DNA of 64,000 nt from positions 248,001 through 312,000 of the forward strand of contig NZ_CANLMZ010000006.1 of NCBI RefSeq assembly GCF_947492645.1, written 5' to 3'. The notes beneath the pieces were generated by a model that saw only the letters and a list, made by a program, of their open reading frames with translations, was not told the DNA's origin and made no database searches. The stretch's first letter is position 1. Each line of letters begins with the position of its first letter. Origin of the DNA: an uncultured Pontibacter sp. GTDB lineage: Bacteria > Bacteroidota > Bacteroidia > Cytophagales > Hymenobacteraceae. The translations under genes and the position numbers were made by a program. This document shows positions 24,977 through 32,791 of this stretch, in pieces.

Positions 24977-25972
24977 TTAGCTATTTGCTTTCTTCTGAGT
25001 AGCAATCACCCGGTTCTCCTGGAAAAGCGTGTTCTTTTTCCAGGACTTTTTCTCCTGCTTCAGCGCTTTCTTTTCATCTTTGGCAATTTTACCACCCATC
25101 AGTTTATCCAGGTCAGGTTTGCCACCATCTACCCAGCAAGTATACCAGAAGTTAGAAACCACCTCAGCAGAGGTCTGCATGCGTTGCGCTACGGTTGGGC
25201 CAAGCAGCGCTGCATACTTTTTAGCGAATTCATCTGAATAATATTGTCTTGTTCTGCCGTTTCGCTCTACGGTTACATACTTTGTTTCCGGGGTAAAAGC
25301 CTTTGATGCTTCTAATTCCAGCGCCAGCACGCCTGGAAACAGTTTATGCGAAGCACGCACTACTTCCCAGATGGCAGTTTCGGTATCGGCTAAGTATACC
25401 GCTTTCTTGTTCTGCAATTTATAGCCCTGGGCATGCATTTCCGGTACTTTAGACTCCCACAGGCTGTGCAGGCCTTTCTGGTTTGTTAACTGCCCATCGT
25501 AGTTAAGGGTAGTGTGAAGCGGAACATGGGCATCGGCAATATAATGGCCCAGGTCAGCAGCGTAAAACAGGATGCTGTCTGCGTTTTGCTGGCGGAAAGC
25601 ATTTGTCAGGCGTTCTTTCATCACCATTACGTGCCAGGGCACAATGCCATACTTTTTAAGGGTATCAACCGGGTATTTTTCTGCTGCTGCCTTCCAAGAT
25701 TGCGGCATCGTATAAACAGCGTCCTCACCATATACATCCACGTCAATAAAGTGGCGCGGTGCCTCTTCCGGGTCGTGGCTGCGGCGTTCGTCAGGGCGAA
25801 CCGATTGCTGCACAAGGTAATCCTGATTTTTGTAGAAGAAGCCCTGCATTTGTTTGGGCAAGCCGTAGATAGCCAGTTGGTGTACAACCTTATGGCCGAA
25901 AAATCCCCAGCCGTAGGATAAAATGCTGCAAGCTATAAGCGCTAAAAAGAGCAATGAAATTCTTTTCTTCAT
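24977..25972 (-). CDS. Zinc-dependent phospholipase C / S1-P1 nuclease-fold protein
   Basis: 331 residues with a signal peptide (about 1-20, SLLFLALIACSILSYG). The mature chain begins WGFFGHKVVHQLA: N-terminal Trp and a following His are zinc ligands in this fold. Further ligands appear in RPDERRSHDPEEAPRHFIDV and in ADLGHYIADAHVPLHTT (HxxxDxHxPxH). The family comprises three-zinc phosphodiesterases that act on phospholipids or single-stranded nucleic acids; which applies here cannot be told. The C-terminal tail (about 290-331) is very Lys-rich, which is unusual and may bind polyanions. Exported protein with its own terminator. Confidence 0.85.
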   Translation of the reverse strand: MKKRISLLFLALIACSILSYGWGFFGHKVVHQLAIYGLPKQMQGFFYKNQDYLVQQSVRPDERRSHDPEEAPRHFIDVDVYGEDAVYTMPQSWKAAAEKYPVDTLKKYGIVPWHVMVMKERLTNAFRQQNADSILFYAADLGHYIADAHVPLHTTLNYDGQLTNQKGLHSLWESKVPEMHAQGYKLQNKKAVYLADTETAIWEVVRASHKLFPGVLALELEASKAFTPETKYVTVERNGRTRQYYSDEFAKKYAALLGPTVAQRMQTSAEVVSNFWYTCWVDGGKPDLDKLMGGKIAKDEKKALKQEKKSWKKNTLFQENRVIATQKKANS

Positions 25973-26016
25973 GTATACTTTATACTATAAGGGTGCAAGG
26001 TAAACAGATTATCAGG

Positions 26017-27399
26017 TTAGTCTTTTACGATTTCGATCTTATACTTTCTGCCTTTGATCTTGCCGTTGGCGAGTTTGGTGGCTATACTTTTGCTTTGATC
26101 TTCGGGCACGGCTACAAAACTCATGCGGTCCTGCACCTCTATTTTACCGATCTGGTCTGCTTTTATGCCTGCTTCTGCTATCAGGGCTCCCACAATATCT
26201 CTTGGGCTGATCTTGTCTTTGCGGCCCCCGCTGATGTAAATAGTGGCAAAAGCGGATTGAACAGCCGTTTGTTTGGCAGGTGTTTGTGCCGTTAAGTTGT
26301 CAGCCTGCCGCCATTCATCCATGCGTACCTGTTCCCAGTCTCGTAGCTGTTTCTCGTCGCGGGGAGTAGCTAACGTATAAACGGTGCCACTTTTGCCGGC
26401 GCGGCCGGTGCGCCCGCTGCGGTGCAGGTAAGCGGCCGCATCAATGGGCAGTTCGTAATGGATGATGTTCTGTAGCTTATCGATATCCAGGCCACGGGCT
26501 GCCACATCTGTGGCTACCAATACCTGCGTAGTACCGTTCCGGAAAAGCATCATGGCTTTGTCGCGGTCTTTTTGTTCCATACCACCGTGCAAGGCTCTTG
26601 CAGCCAGTCCGTCTGCCAGCAGTTGCGCCGCCAGCTCGTCGGCGGCAATGCGGGTGTTGGTAAATACCACCGTACCCATCGGGTTTATACTTTGCAGGAG
26701 TTGCCCTACCGTTTGCTTCCGTTTTTCATGATCAACTTTGATGCCTACCAGCCTTACCTTATCGGGTATGGCATTAGCCGATGCCTTTACAAATTGTGGG
26801 TTTTTAAGCGAGTTGGCGATAAGTTCTTTTACATCGTCGGGCATGGTGGCCGAGAAAAGGACCGTCTGGCGCTTATGTGGCAGGTTGGCAAGTATCTTGT
26901 CTACCTCTTCTTCAAAGCCCATCTCCAGCAGCTTATCCGCCTCATCTAAAACAATTTGCTTCACGTTGCTTAAATCAACGGTTCGGCGGTTTAAGTGGTC
27001 AGTCAGGCGGCCGGGTGTGGCTACTAACAGCTGCGGCGGGTGCGACAGCGAGGCCCGTTCCTGCGAAAAAGAGTGGCCTCCGTAAAAAGCACTTACCTTC
27101 AGGTTGTTTATCTTTTTACCATACTGCTTTAGCTCCTGGCGCACCTGCACCGCCAGTTCGCGGGTAGGCACAATTACCACAGCCTGTACATGCTGCAGCT
27201 CAGGGTTTATACTTTGCAGGATAGGCAAACCGAATGCTGCAGTTTTTCCGCTTCCTGTTTCTGCCTGGCCGGCCACATCCTGGCCCTGCAAAAGCAAGGG
27301 AATGGCACTTTCTTGTATAGGAGTAGGAATTGTGTAGTTTAACTCCTGCAGGCTTTCCAGAAGCGAAGGGTGCAGGTTCAGGTCTTTGAATGTGGCCAT
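26017..27399 (-). CDS. dbpA: DEAD-box RNA helicase, DbpA-like
   Basis: 460 residues. Q motif YTIPTPIQESAIPLLLQGQD, motif I AETGSGKT, PTRELA, TPGRL, DEADKL (motif II), SATMP (motif III), then VFTNTR, ATDVAARGLDID and HRSGRTGRAGKSG (motif VI). The C-terminal domain (about 385-460) with IYISGGRKDKISPRDIVGAL and RMSFVAVP is the DbpA RNA-binding domain that targets 23S rRNA hairpin 92. Predicted to act in maturation of the large ribosomal subunit. It stands as a single gene. Confidence 0.93.
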   Translation of the reverse strand: MATFKDLNLHPSLLESLQELNYTIPTPIQESAIPLLLQGQDVAGQAETGSGKTAAFGLPILQSINPELQHVQAVVIVPTRELAVQVRQELKQYGKKINNLKVSAFYGGHSFSQERASLSHPPQLLVATPGRLTDHLNRRTVDLSNVKQIVLDEADKLLEMGFEEEVDKILANLPHKRQTVLFSATMPDDVKELIANSLKNPQFVKASANAIPDKVRLVGIKVDHEKRKQTVGQLLQSINPMGTVVFTNTRIAADELAAQLLADGLAARALHGGMEQKDRDKAMMLFRNGTTQVLVATDVAARGLDIDKLQNIIHYELPIDAAAYLHRSGRTGRAGKSGTVYTLATPRDEKQLRDWEQVRMDEWRQADNLTAQTPAKQTAVQSAFATIYISGGRKDKISPRDIVGALIAEAGIKADQIGKIEVQDRMSFVAVPEDQSKSIATKLANGKIKGRKYKIEIVKD

Positions 27400-27531
27400 G
27401 GCAAATGTATAATTTCTGCAAAGGTACGGTTTCCTGAGGCAAAGCTGTGCTATTGCCCTAATAAACTGCTGTTACGGCAGATTTTAATTATTTGTACAAC
27501 TTAACACAGGAGCCTTGCAGTATGCCATAGT

Positions 27532-28641
27532 ATGGGAAAATTGTATGCCACCCTCAAAAAAATGACTGTCGGACTTCTATTCGGCATTTTACTGGTGTAT
27601 GTGCTGATCTCTGCCAGGGATTTTCTGTACCCGGTGGTGATGGCGCTGCTTTTTGCCTACCTGCTATACCCCGTGGTAAAAAAGCTGGAGCAATGGAGAG
27701 TGCCCCGTATCATAGCCAACCTGTTTGTCATACTTACTGCAATGGCTGCATTTATCGGCTTGCTGCTTTTGCTGTACAAACAGTTGGGGGTGTTTCTGGG
27801 TGATTTGCCGGGTTTGCAGGAGAAGGCACTAAGCAACCTGGACGGGCTACAGCACAGCCTGGAGCAAAAGTTTGGAGTCAGAAACGAGCAGGATGACCAT
27901 TGGCTGCGCGAGCAGGTAGAGGCGGCGTTCCAGTTTAGCGGGGAGTTTATAGGCAAGGCGTTTATGGCCACCACCAATACTGTTACCAAGTTCGGCCTCA
28001 TGCCGGTTTATATTTTTCTGATGCTCTACTACAGAAATAAGTTTGAGGAATTTCTTTTCAGGATCGTGCCCACACCGAAGCATTCTCAAACCCGAAAGAT
28101 CATCATTCAGATCTCTGAAGTCACTAGGCATTACATGGCCGGAGTTGTTATCGTTATCCTGATCCTCTGTTTTATCAATACAGGCGGGCTGTTGATTATT
28201 GGGGTAGAGTACGCCTTGCTGCTCGGTATCCTGTCTGCCATCATGAACTTTATACCTTACTTCGGCACCTTAATAGGCGGGGCCATACCGCTGCTTTATA
28301 CTTTAACCATACAAGGCGATCCAAATAAAGCGTTTGGGGTTGTGGTGCTGTTTATTATCATTCAGTTCACCGAGAACAATATCCTAACCCCGAACATCAC
28401 AGGCAGTAAAGTAAATATAAACCCTTTGTTCACCATCCTGAGTATCATCATAGGCGGAATGATCTGGGGTTTGCCGGGTATGTTTGTAAGTATACCGCTT
28501 ATGGGCATAGTAAAGATTTACTGCGACAATAAACCGGAATTAAGCGCTTTCTCCTTTTTGCTCGGCACCAGGGGCACCGAAAAACATGCCTTTACGCTGG
28601 AGAAACTGAAGCGGCTGTTTGGAATAGGCGAGAGGAAGTAG
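27532..28641 (+). CDS. AI-2E family transporter (PerM-like)
   Basis: 369 residues, eight or so membrane segments. The N-terminal pair GLLFGILLVYVLISARDFLY and PVVMALLFAYLLYPVVKKLE, and the C-terminal block ILSAIMNFIPYFGTLIGGAI, then FTENNILTPNITGSKVNINP and GGMIWGLPGMFVSIPLMGIV, are diagnostic. Members include autoinducer-2 exporters and Na+/H+ antiporters, so the substrate is open. Divergent from dbpA over 132 bp. Confidence 0.9.
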   Translation: MGKLYATLKKMTVGLLFGILLVYVLISARDFLYPVVMALLFAYLLYPVVKKLEQWRVPRIIANLFVILTAMAAFIGLLLLLYKQLGVFLGDLPGLQEKALSNLDGLQHSLEQKFGVRNEQDDHWLREQVEAAFQFSGEFIGKAFMATTNTVTKFGLMPVYIFLMLYYRNKFEEFLFRIVPTPKHSQTRKIIIQISEVTRHYMAGVVIVILILCFINTGGLLIIGVEYALLLGILSAIMNFIPYFGTLIGGAIPLLYTLTIQGDPNKAFGVVVLFIIIQFTENNILTPNITGSKVNINPLFTILSIIIGGMIWGLPGMFVSIPLMGIVKIYCDNKPELSAFSFLLGTRGTEKHAFTLEKLKRLFGIGERK

Positions 28642-28865
28642 CTTTTCTGACTTTGGGATTTCAGTCTGCCACATAAACTTTATCTGGTTTATCCTTAGGT
28701 TGAACGTGTGGGTATTATCATGATTAGCGCTGATTTAACGTACCTGTTCTAACGGCTTAGCTTCTATGGCAAAGTATAGGTGCTGCATTTACAAGTATAA
28801 ATTGTTGCTGTGCGGAAGTATAAACTGGTTCTTTTATCTTTATTTTAGGCCCTGATTTTACCCAC

Positions 28866-29738
28866 ATGAAACTACGCACCCCGGATTCGCTGCCCACCCA
28901 GGACCTGCTCTTTGAGCGCGACATTGCTGTCATGCAGCTGGAGGCATTTGTGAGTGATATATCGGAGGTTCCCCATCGCCATGGTGCCTACATGCTGCTG
29001 TTTGTGCAGGAAACAAAAGGAGGCAACAACCTGATCGACTTCCGGAGGTATGACATGGTGGCCGGACGGCTGTTTCTGCTTGGGCCCGGGCAGGCGCACC
29101 AGCGGCAGTCGTTGCAGGAGCATGGGGTGTTGCTTTCGTTTTCGGATAATTTTCTGCAGACAACCGGTATTACCGCACACGATGCCCTGGTGCTGTTCGG
29201 TGCCGTGTACCAGCACCCGTACCTCGACCTCAGGCCCGAACTGCAGCAGCTGTTTCTGCAGCTAACACAGCTGATTGCCTATGAGCAGCAACAGCCGAAC
29301 CCAAGCCAGGCCATACTTTCGCGGTACCTGTTTATACTTTTAAACTACCTGCTGCGCGAGTGCCATGTGCAGATCGCTAAACTAACCCCTGCCCGCCACA
29401 GCGAACGGCTTTTCAGGCTCAGCAGCCTGATAGAAGAAAATTACCTCAGCCATAAACCTATATCCTTTTATGCCGATGCCCTGGATATTACCTCCAAACA
29501 CCTGAACAACCTCTGCAGGCAATACCTCAACACTACCGTAGCCGACATGCAGCAGGCACGCCTTCTGCTCGAAAGCAAGCGCCTTTTACACTTCAGCAGC
29601 TTATCTGTTAAGGAGATCGCCTACAAACTGGGTTTCGAGGATGCGTCGTATTTTGTGCGGTTCTTTAAGCGTATGGCTGGCACAACGCCCATGCAGTTCA
29701 GGGCAAGTGGTTCCGAAAGTACCATACCTCAGGTTTAA
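28866..29738 (+). CDS. AraC family transcriptional regulator
   Basis: 290 residues. The N-terminal half is a cupin-type sensor domain (HRHGAYMLLFVQETKG, RLFLLGPGQAHQ). The C-terminal half has two helix-turn-helix motifs: DALDITSKHLNNLCRQYLNT and SLSVKEIAYKLGFEDASYFV with RFFKRMAGTTPMQFR. It precedes a DMT exporter gene by 57 bp on the same strand and probably controls it. It is a paralogue of the broken regulator at 55764-56639. Confidence 0.92.
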   Translation: MKLRTPDSLPTQDLLFERDIAVMQLEAFVSDISEVPHRHGAYMLLFVQETKGGNNLIDFRRYDMVAGRLFLLGPGQAHQRQSLQEHGVLLSFSDNFLQTTGITAHDALVLFGAVYQHPYLDLRPELQQLFLQLTQLIAYEQQQPNPSQAILSRYLFILLNYLLRECHVQIAKLTPARHSERLFRLSSLIEENYLSHKPISFYADALDITSKHLNNLCRQYLNTTVADMQQARLLLESKRLLHFSSLSVKEIAYKLGFEDASYFVRFFKRMAGTTPMQFRASGSESTIPQV

Positions 29739-29795
29739 TGTACCATCACATTGCCCTTGCTTGCGCGTACATTTACATTGTTAAAATTTAAGCGT

Positions 29796-30752
29796 ATGCA
29801 GGCAAATCAGAACTTGAGGGCAATAGGTATTGGGGTGGTGGCTTCCGTTTTTTTCAGCTCTACCTACGTCCTGAACAGCTTTATCTCGGTGGGCAACGGC
29901 CATTGGGCCTGGACGGTTAGTTTACGGACTTTTTTTCTGCTTATCATCCTGCTTGGCATACTTCAGTTTAAGAATCAGCTAAAGCCGCTGCTGCACATCA
30001 TGCTGCATAAACCTAAAGTATGGCTGTTTTGGGGCAGTATCTGGTTTGGCGTGGTGTATGTGCTGCTTACTGCGGCTGCCTCGCTTGGGCCGGGCTGGCT
30101 TATAGCCGGTGTTTTCCAGTTTACTATTGTTGCCGGTATCTTGCTGTCGCCGTTTTTGTATAAAGATGGCCGCGCCAAAATACCTGTAAGGGCACTTTTA
30201 CTGTCGATTCTGATTTTAGTAGGGATAGCGCTGATGCAATGGAGCCAACGAAACGGAACTTACACAGATGCACAGCTAGTGGGCTGCATTGTACTTGTTT
30301 TGCTTGCAGCTGTTATCTGGCCGCTGGCTAGCCGCAAACTGCTGCTTTTTGTAGAGGAACATGATTACCAGCTTAACGCCATGCAGCGCGTTGCAGGCAC
30401 AGCCATTGGTAGCTTACCGGTACTTTTCCTGCTGATGGGTTTTGGCTACAGCCAAGCCGGCTTACCTGGCCAGACGCAACTTACTGCAGTTTTTGCAATT
30501 GCCATCAGCTCTGGAGTGATCGGTACCATCCTGTTTTTTAAAGCGACTCACCTGGCCCGCACCGATGGTGCTGCGCTGGCGGCTGTAGAGGCTACGCAGT
30601 CTGTAGAGATTTTAGCAACCGTGGTAGGAGAGGTGGCGCTGCTGGGAATTGCCTGGCCTAGTTTAACGGGTAATTTAGGCATGCTCCTGATCACCGGCGG
30701 ACTTATACTTTATAGCATGCCTGCACGTAAAAAAGTGCTGCGCACGGTTTAA
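29796..30752 (+). CDS. DMT/EamA-superfamily multidrug-resistance-type efflux protein
   Basis: 318 residues from the ATG at 29796; a TTG-initiated extension to 29751 is less likely. About ten membrane segments in two related halves. Recognisable parts are VVASVFFSSTYVLNSFISVG, HWAWTVSLRTFFLLIILLGI and, near the end, GTILFFKATHLARTDGAALA with AAVEATQSVEILATVVGEVA, typical of the EmrE-related multidrug resistance efflux family within DMT. Probably exports a small metabolite or drug under control of the upstream AraC protein. Convergent with the LytTR gene, 3 bp apart. Confidence 0.85.
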   Translation: MQANQNLRAIGIGVVASVFFSSTYVLNSFISVGNGHWAWTVSLRTFFLLIILLGILQFKNQLKPLLHIMLHKPKVWLFWGSIWFGVVYVLLTAAASLGPGWLIAGVFQFTIVAGILLSPFLYKDGRAKIPVRALLLSILILVGIALMQWSQRNGTYTDAQLVGCIVLVLLAAVIWPLASRKLLLFVEEHDYQLNAMQRVAGTAIGSLPVLFLLMGFGYSQAGLPGQTQLTAVFAIAISSGVIGTILFFKATHLARTDGAALAAVEATQSVEILATVVGEVALLGIAWPSLTGNLGMLLITGGLILYSMPARKKVLRTV

Positions 30753-30755
30753 ATT

Positions 30756-31505
30756 TTATACTTTGCTCTTATCCCGGATCATGCTCAAAAAGCCTTCCCG
30801 GTACGTTTCACCAACAGGAATCTCCTTGTCGTTGATATAAACAGTATTGCCATCTATCATACTTACTTTGTCTATGGAGATGATGTAGGAGCGGTGCACG
30901 CGGTAAAAAGGTGGCTGCGGCAGCTGTTCCGCCAGGTCCGTCAGCGATTGGTACGTTACCAGTCGCTGCTCCGGCAGGTATAGCGACACATAATTCTTCA
31001 GTCCCTCCACATACAGGATATCGCTGTAGACAACTTTCAGGAATTTGTTTTTGCTTTCGCCTTTTACAAACATGTAACCCGGGGCTGATGCAGCAGTTTG
31101 TTCTGTTGCCGGCATCTGTGTTGCAACCGCAGCAGTAGTGCTTTCCTGTAGCTGCAGCATACTTTGGGCTTTGTGTACTGCTTTGTAAAACCTGTCGAAG
31201 GGGATGGGCTTGAGCAGGTAATCTACTACATCGTGCTCGTAACCTTCCAGGGCATACTCGGGGTAAGCCGTTGTAAGTATAACTTTGCATTTGCTGCCGC
31301 AGATTTTCATAAACTGTATGCCCGTTAGCTCCGGCATCTGTATATCCAGAAACACCAGATCCACTTTGCCTTCCTGCACCCAGTTAATGGCCTCTATAGG
31401 GCTTGTTGTTTTGCCCACCAATTCCAGGAAGGGCATTTTACTTATGTAATCGGCAATAATATTGGTGGCGTAAGCTTCGTCGTCAACGGCAATGCAGCGA
31501 ATCAT
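30756..31505 (-). CDS. LytTR-family response regulator
   Basis: 249 residues. Receiver domain: MIRCIAVDDEAYATNIIADY with acidic pair DDE, phospho-acceptor Asp in VDLVFLDIQMPELTG, Thr in ILTTAYPEYA and Lys in DYLLKPIPFDRF. A linker of about 30 residues is rich in Ala and Thr. The LytTR DNA-binding domain follows (about 145-245: DILYVEGLKNYVSLYL, FYRVHRSYIISIDKV, IPVGETYREGF). Forms a two-component system with the kinase 58 bp upstream. Repeated GGnTTnGGATAA boxes nearby are candidate binding sites. Confidence 0.93.
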   Translation of the reverse strand: MIRCIAVDDEAYATNIIADYISKMPFLELVGKTTSPIEAINWVQEGKVDLVFLDIQMPELTGIQFMKICGSKCKVILTTAYPEYALEGYEHDVVDYLLKPIPFDRFYKAVHKAQSMLQLQESTTAAVATQMPATEQTAASAPGYMFVKGESKNKFLKVVYSDILYVEGLKNYVSLYLPEQRLVTYQSLTDLAEQLPQPPFYRVHRSYIISIDKVSMIDGNTVYINDKEIPVGETYREGFLSMIRDKSKV

Positions 31506-31563
31506 GTGGTGTAGTTAAGAGTTGTTAGTTATAAGGTAAGAAATTCGGCTTAGTTTAGCGAAT

Positions 31564-32577
31564 TTATACATCCTGCAGCCTCAGCACAGTTTTATACATT
31601 TGCCCGTCGTCCTGCACCTCCAGTTCATACTTACCGGGGTAAATCAGATCGAGTCGGCGACGGATGTTTGGAAGTCCTATTCCGGTTGTCTGGTCTTTCT
31701 GGTTTTTATTGATGTGGTTACTCACTTCAAAGTATAACTCCTTGTTTTGCAGCAGCAGGTTTATACTTATGGGGGTAGCTGCATCGTCTACCACACCGTG
31801 TTTAAGGGCATTCTCTACAAAAGGAATAAGCACCAGCGATGGTACCCGCTGCCCGTTTACATGGCCCTGCAAGGTAAAGTGCACAAAGAAATTATCTTCA
31901 AAGCGGAGGCGGTAAATATCGAGGTAGTTTTGCAGGTAATCCACTTCTTTCTGCAGTTCTACTTTGCCGTCTTTGCTTTCATGAAGCATGTAGCGCATCA
32001 GCTCCGACAATTTTATTACCGCATTGCCAAGTTTATCTGATACCGGGTAAGCCAGGGAGTAAATGTAGTTTAGCGTGTTGTAAAGGAAATGCGGGTTAAT
32101 CTGCGTTTTCAGGAAAGAGAGTTCGGCTTGCGTTTTTTCCTGCCTCAAGGTGCGGTTTTCGCGCTCTTTCTGAATGGTGGATTCAAAGGCCCACACAACT
32201 CCTCCCATAAAGATGCCCGGCAAAGACCAGTAAATGTTATCGAAAATGTAATAGCTGAATGTAATCGTAGTATAATTACTGAACCCGAAAACGGACAGGA
32301 ACAGTACTTCTTCGATAATATAGCGCAGCACAATGTAGGTAAACATTACGCTAAGTATACCCAGCACCAGCACCCACCATTGCTTATACTTCATCCAGAT
32401 AGGGAACACCAGGAAATAGCAGAAATAAAACTGCACCAGGTGCAGCAGATTCTGGGAAAACGTTAACAACAAAACTTCAAACCGCCAGGTGTAAAGCAAG
32501 TATCCAAACAAAGTGTAAGTGAAATAAAGCGACCAACCCAGTAAGTGCAGCCCGATCTTTTTTTGTGTAGCGTTCAT
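31564..32577 (-). CDS. LytS-type sensor histidine kinase
   Basis: 337 residues. Four N-terminal membrane segments (about 10-140) form the sensor. The dimerisation/phospho-acceptor motif is FLKTQINPHFLYNTLNYIYS (His in NPHFLYN) and the ATPase N-box is VLIPFVENALKHGV. GIGLPNIRRRLDLIY closes the ATP site. This is the His_kinase (LytS/YehU) family paired with LytTR regulators. The signal is unknown. The start region faces the divergent barrel gene across 214 bp that holds four operator-like boxes, two in each orientation. Confidence 0.92.
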   Translation of the reverse strand: MNATQKKIGLHLLGWSLYFTYTLFGYLLYTWRFEVLLLTFSQNLLHLVQFYFCYFLVFPIWMKYKQWWVLVLGILSVMFTYIVLRYIIEEVLFLSVFGFSNYTTITFSYYIFDNIYWSLPGIFMGGVVWAFESTIQKERENRTLRQEKTQAELSFLKTQINPHFLYNTLNYIYSLAYPVSDKLGNAVIKLSELMRYMLHESKDGKVELQKEVDYLQNYLDIYRLRFEDNFFVHFTLQGHVNGQRVPSLVLIPFVENALKHGVVDDAATPISINLLLQNKELYFEVSNHINKNQKDQTTGIGLPNIRRRLDLIYPGKYELEVQDDGQMYKTVLRLQDV

Positions 32578-32617
32578 GTTTTAAAGCTAAGTATAAACCT
32601 GCTTACCTGGTAATTTT

Positions 32618-32722
32618 TTATCCCAACCCGCTGCTTTATACTTTCTACCTCCGCCTTTCTTATCCCAAGCCCGCTAACTACTGGGTTTTTGGCTTAGGAT
32701 AATGTTTCTGGGGGTTCGGATA
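32618..32722. promoter_or_regulatory. Cluster of four LytTR-box-like repeats
   Basis: Consensus GGnTTnGGATAA. Two copies face the kinase: complement of 32618-32629 (GGGTTGGGATAA) and of 32660-32671 (GGCTTGGGATAA). Two face the barrel gene: 32691-32702 (GGCTTAGGATAA) and 32713-32722 (GGTTCGGATA). The plus-strand pair is 21 bp apart and the minus pair 42 bp apart (two and four helical turns). Paired direct repeats about 21-22 bp apart with a GTTnRK core are the known mode of LytTR binding (AgrA, AlgR types). Assignment to the adjacent regulator is inference. Confidence 0.6.
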
Positions 32723-32747
32723 GTTTAGTTTCTATACTAAAGCGCTT

Positions 32748-32759
32748 GCTGCACCTTTG
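32748..32759 (+). promoter_or_regulatory. Promoter -7 region candidate of the barrel gene
   Basis: GCTGCACCTTTG includes CACCTTTG, close to the Bacteroidota -7 consensus TAnnTTTG, 33 bp before the barrel start. The identical 12-mer recurs before the DUF5694-like gene (35366-35377), arguing for a shared promoter type. Confidence 0.5.
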
Positions 32760-32791
32760 GCTCAAGTTAAACGAAACAAAACACCTGAGCC